A stretch of 8,290 nucleotides of DNA from positions 1 through 8,290 of the forward strand of contig CAJQND010000219.1 in NCBI GenBank assembly GCA_905479595.1, in the 5' to 3' direction. The notes under the pieces were generated by a model. It was not told the DNA's origin. It did no database searches and was given only the letters and a program-made list of their open reading frames with translations. Each line of letters starts with the position of its first letter. The stretch's first letter is position 1. This DNA is from an uncultured Hyphomicrobiales bacterium (GTDB lineage: Bacteria; Pseudomonadota; Alphaproteobacteria; Rhizobiales; CAJQND01). The translations under genes were made by a program, and so were the position numbers. This document shows, piece by piece, positions 5,916 through 8,290 of this stretch.

Positions 5916-7511
5916 ATGAGTGTTTCAATTAAGTTTTGCGGAGCAGCAAAAACTGTAACTGGTTCCTGTTTTCGGGTTCGTACAAAAAAGTATAATTTCC
6001 TTATTGACTGTGGCTTGTTTCAGGGGACAAAGACAATCAAACAGTTGAACTATGAACCTTTCCCATTTGACCCAATAGCGATCGATTTCGTACTCCTGAC
6101 GCATGCGCATATTGATCATGCTGGACTGCTACCAAAGCTCTATAAGGCTGGATTCTCCGGGCCAGTATATATGACCGCGGGAACGCGCGATCTCTTGTCG
6201 TTTATGCTACCGGATAGTGGATACATTCAGGAAATGGAAGTTAGACATCTTAATCAACGCAACGCACGTCGCGGAAAGCCTGCAGTTCTTCCAATCTATA
6301 CCCAAGATGAAGCGGAAAAATGCCAACGAAAATTTCAGGCAATTGAATATGAAACCTGGACGGAAACAAAGCTAGGGGTTCGAGTTCGCTTCTGGAATGC
6401 AGGGCACATATTGGGATCGGCATCAATCGAGCTTGAAATTGATGTTCCAGATTCCCAAAGCGACGTTTTGCGGGTTTTATTTTCGGGCGATATTGGTCCT
6501 GATCATAAACTGTTTCACCCTGACCCGGAAGCTTCGTCGGATTTTGACTATGTTGTTTGCGAATCCACATATGGCAACCGCAGCAGAGTCCGTGCCAATG
6601 GGACGAAACGAAGAGCGCTATTAGCGCGCGAAGTCAACGCAGCCCTTGCAAATGACGGTATTATGTTGATTCCGTCATTTGCCGTTGAACGCAGCCAGGA
6701 ACTGCTTGCTGATCTAACTTTGTTGCAGAACAATTCGGCCATTCCAACTGTGCCAATTTTTTTGGATTCACCGCTGGCCATTAGAGCGACTGGAGTGTTT
6801 CAAGAGCACGCCGGAGAATTGGAAGGGTTCGAAGAAAGCCCGGACTTATTGGGTAATCCCAATTTTCATTTCACCGAAACCGCAGAAGAGAGCAAAGCAA
6901 TTCATCGTATTAGCGGTGGGGCGATTATAATGGCGGCAAGTGGTATGTGCGAAGCTGGGCGCATTCGTCATCATCTTAAGCACCATTTGTGGAATCCAAA
7001 GGCAACTGTCCTTATTGTTGGGTTTCAGGCCGAAGGAACACTGGGACGTTTGCTCTTAGACGGTAAGAAAAAAGTGACCATTCAAGGCAAGCCTATCCAG
7101 GTGCACGCTCGAATACGTCAAATAGAAACATATTCTGGGCATGCGGACCGAGTTGAGCTCAAAGAATGGCTTCTCGATCGGAAGCCTATAGCCCGCGGAG
7201 TTTTTCTTGTACATGGCGAGGAAAATCAGGCTCTCGCGTTGCGAGAGTCTCTAGTGGATGTCGGGTTTGACAAAGAATCAATAGTCGTTCCTGCTATTGA
7301 TGATGAAGTTAAGTTGCCCATGCACAAGCAATCTATTTTATTACAATCTGAAGATGCACGAGTGCAACCAAACGAGCTTTCCGGCCTGGATTGGCATAAT
7401 GATCTGGCGCAGTTCCAAATAGATTTGAGAGAAGCTTTTGAAAGCGCCGCGGACAAGCGTTCACGTGACACATTGATGCGCCGTCTTCGCCGCGCTATTC
7501 AAAATAGTTGA
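5916..7511 (+). CDS. Metallo-beta-lactamase/beta-CASP domain protein, probable RNase
   Basis: A 531-residue member of the group related to the CPSF73/Ysh1 RNA-cleaving enzymes and bacterial TTHA0252-type ribonucleases. The metal site is complete: D31 (LIDCGLFQG), HAHIDH at 63-68, H164 (NAGHILGSAS) and D192 (FSGDIG). The beta-CASP motifs are also present: motif A E216 (CESTYG), motif B in GRIRHHLKHHL (about 349-358) and motif C H409 (TYSGHADR). These predict a two-zinc hydrolase acting on RNA in the cytoplasm; the target is unknown. The C-terminal 60 or so residues form a charged tail beyond the core. The start is supported by AAGGG at 5905-5909, six bases upstream. Base composition is lower than in the atp genes (sampled 60-base lines gave 40% and 55% GC here against 63% in atpD), which may reflect separate origin. 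It is enclosed by the 17-bp inverted repeat. Confidence 0.93.
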   Translation: MSVSIKFCGAAKTVTGSCFRVRTKKYNFLIDCGLFQGTKTIKQLNYEPFPFDPIAIDFVLLTHAHIDHAGLLPKLYKAGFSGPVYMTAGTRDLLSFMLPDSGYIQEMEVRHLNQRNARRGKPAVLPIYTQDEAEKCQRKFQAIEYETWTETKLGVRVRFWNAGHILGSASIELEIDVPDSQSDVLRVLFSGDIGPDHKLFHPDPEASSDFDYVVCESTYGNRSRVRANGTKRRALLAREVNAALANDGIMLIPSFAVERSQELLADLTLLQNNSAIPTVPIFLDSPLAIRATGVFQEHAGELEGFEESPDLLGNPNFHFTETAEESKAIHRISGGAIIMAASGMCEAGRIRHHLKHHLWNPKATVLIVGFQAEGTLGRLLLDGKKKVTIQGKPIQVHARIRQIETYSGHADRVELKEWLLDRKPIARGVFLVHGEENQALALRESLVDVGFDKESIVVPAIDDEVKLPMHKQSILLQSEDARVQPNELSGLDWHNDLAQFQIDLREAFESAADKRSRDTLMRRLRRAIQNS

Positions 7512-7519
7512 TACAGATC

Positions 7520-7623
7520 GACCTCAGCATAACTCAGTTTTTATTGGATATTGGTAAATTTTACACAACAAAATCAACAGTTTTTTATTGAGGTTTAGCC
7601 AAAATCGAGGTTATGCTGATGTC
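7520..7623. repeat. Imperfect inverted repeat flanking AT-rich DNA after the beta-CASP gene
   Basis: Arms at 7520-7533 and 7610-7623 pair at 13 of 14 positions, with core CAGCATAAC and GTTATGCTG. The 76 bases between them are AT-rich and contain two near-copies of CAGTTTTTTATTG (7535-7546 lacks one T; 7578-7590). The left arm starts nine bases after the stop codon at 7511. It could be a long-looped 3' end structure of the mRNA, a miniature inverted-repeat element of about 104 bp, or a protein-binding region. No target duplication is visible. Confidence 0.45.
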
Positions 7624-7798
7624 TCATATTGTATGTTCGCTAATCTTTGTCTCATTTTAACATTTACTCAGGGTTACGCACATCCGGATAGCCTAGATCT
7701 AATTCGTTAGTCCTGAAGCTATACGATGAGCGCATGGGTTCTGGCGACTGCTGCTACATGAAGATCAGACCCACCCAAGCTTTACTCGTCTGCTGTTC
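7624..7798. other. Non-coding stretch between beta-CASP and cytochrome genes
   Basis: The gap between the two converging genes runs from 7512 to 7859. This part has no reading frame, tRNA or rRNA that I can support. An 8-bp direct repeat TGTCTCAT appears at 7620-7627 and 7648-7655. A 10-bp direct repeat TGTTCGCTAA appears at 7634-7643 and 7794-7803, the second copy running into the 17-bp inverted repeat. No GC-rich stem followed by a T-run was found for either gene, so the terminators of these converging genes are not obvious. Confidence 0.4.
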
Positions 7799-7815
7799 GC
7801 TAAGTTGACAGTGCC
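7799..7815. repeat. 17-bp inverted repeat, right copy
   Basis: GCTAAGTTGACAGTGCC is the exact reverse complement of the copy at 5855-5871. It is not part of any gene and lies 45 bases beyond the stop of the cytochrome gene. The DNA just inside this copy differs from that inside the left copy, so only the 17 bases are shared. Confidence 0.7.
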
Positions 7816-7859
7816 CAAATGGGTCTATGCTAGTTGGGATGTCGGCATCTCTTCGGGCT

Positions 7860-8210
7860 TCATTGAGTGCGCTTCTTGAGCCTTACTTCAATGCTTACAT
7901 GTTTTGCAAGATAGTCCAGCACAAGCTTGTAATCGTCGGATTCCAAAGGCTCCATCTCCTGCTCTTCCACCATCCATTCAATTGTCTCTTCCCATGCAGC
8001 TCTGGAAAGCCCCTGTTGAACAACAAGCTTTAGTGAATGACAGGCGTCACAATAGGCAGCGACTTCGTCGCGTCCTATGTCTGGAGGTAGCCCCATCTCG
8101 GTAAGTTCGTCCCCCTCAGAGTAGACATCATCTGCCCCAAGAAAGAGGAACACGCTGCCTATAGTTGCTGCCACCAAGGCGGTACGCAATAAGGTACAAT
8201 TATTTCGCAT
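7860..8210 (-). CDS. Small exported c-type cytochrome, sulfite dehydrogenase cytochrome subunit-like
   Basis: A 116-residue protein with a short basic start and a hydrophobic stretch (about residues 7-25, LLRTALVAATIGSVFLFLG) that should send it across the inner membrane, as a cleaved signal or an anchor. The single heme site is C54-x-x-C57-H58 (YCDACHSL). M86 in EQEMEPLE is the likely second axial ligand. The downstream pattern, LVVQQGLSRAAWEETIEWMVEEQ then LDYLAKH, resembles cytochrome subunits of SorAB-type sulfite dehydrogenases and small single-heme cytochromes paired with periplasmic oxidoreductases. No molybdenum subunit lies in the window; a partner gene could lie upstream, right of 8290. 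No clear ribosome site precedes the ATG, so the start is less certain. The gene converges on the beta-CASP gene. The role as an electron carrier is well supported, the partner is not. Confidence 0.8.
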   Translation of the reverse strand: MRNNCTLLRTALVAATIGSVFLFLGADDVYSEGDELTEMGLPPDIGRDEVAAYCDACHSLKLVVQQGLSRAAWEETIEWMVEEQEMEPLESDDYKLVLDYLAKHVSIEVRLKKRTQ

Positions 8211-8254
8211 TCGAGTTTTCTAAGCTTGGCTAAATTGAAGGTATACGACATGTT

Positions 8255-8285
8255 CTCCAGACACCAATTGAATTGGCGTCCGGAG
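8255..8285. repeat. 31-bp near-perfect palindrome upstream of the cytochrome gene
   Basis: Arms 8255-8269 and 8271-8285 match at 13 of 15 positions around one central base; the core is CCAATT-G-AATTGG. Both mismatches can be G-T pairs in one transcript. It lies 45 bases upstream of the cytochrome ATG, close to the window end. With no T-run within the window it may be a terminator stem of a gene to the right, an intergenic repeat copy, or an operator for a dimeric regulator. Confidence 0.6.
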
Positions 8286-8290
8286 TAGCG

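Noticed and set aside
7588..7602. Possible FNR-type box TTGAG...GCCAA after the beta-CASP gene
   Set aside because: The half-sites are separated by five bases rather than four and both deviate from consensus.
7827..8033. Plus-strand open frame of 68 residues across the cytochrome gene
   Set aside because: It lies antisense to the heme-binding reading frame, which has clear motifs; this frame has none and no ribosome site.
1..8290. CRISPR array, tRNA or rRNA genes
   Set aside because: I saw no regularly spaced repeats, no tRNA cloverleaf with a TTCRANNC arm and no conserved rRNA segment on either strand.

Overview
The window looks like a piece of a proteobacterial chromosome, probably alphaproteobacterial. 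This is inferred from gene content, moderate-to-high GC in the atp genes, and FNR-type sites. No rRNA, tRNA or phylogenetic marker is present to prove it. About half of the window is an N-type ATPase operon. The rest is a loose set of accessory genes of redox, RNA-processing and electron-transfer type.

Positions 1-4554 (minus strand) carry a tightly packed operon read atpD-atpC-atpQ-atpR-atpB-atpE-atpF-atpA, with atpA running off the left edge. This order, the two small extra membrane subunits AtpQ and AtpR, and the lack of a separate delta gene are the signature of the N-ATPase. That family is a laterally transferred second F-type ATPase, usually found beside the housekeeping F1Fo enzyme. 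Most gene junctions are ATGA or TAATG overlaps, so translation is probably coupled. Ring subunit c has a second glutamate (E27) in addition to the usual ion-carrying one (E60). The b subunit is long and ends in a segment resembling the C-terminus of subunit delta.

Positions 4555-4872 form a divergent intergenic region. It holds two near-consensus FNR/CRP-family boxes (4571-4584 and 4641-4654) and a small hairpin. They suggest that the ATPase operon, and perhaps the divergent gene, respond to oxygen or a related redox signal.

Positions 4873-7511 (plus strand) encode an aldo/keto reductase and a metallo-beta-lactamase/beta-CASP RNase-like protein. The latter gene is visibly more AT-rich than the atp operon. 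It is bracketed by an exact 17-bp inverted repeat (5855-5871 and 7799-7815) that no gene explains and that may mark a transposon footprint. Positions 7512-7859 are non-coding and AT-rich on the left, with a second, shorter-range inverted repeat. Positions 7860-8210 (minus strand) encode a small exported c-type cytochrome resembling the cytochrome subunit of sulfite dehydrogenases. A near-perfect 31-bp palindrome lies just upstream of it at the right edge.

The working picture is an accessory bioenergetic island: an alternative ATPase under probable low-oxygen control, next to genes often found in stress or redox settings. The ATPase assignment is strong. The idea that all of these genes form one functional unit is inference.
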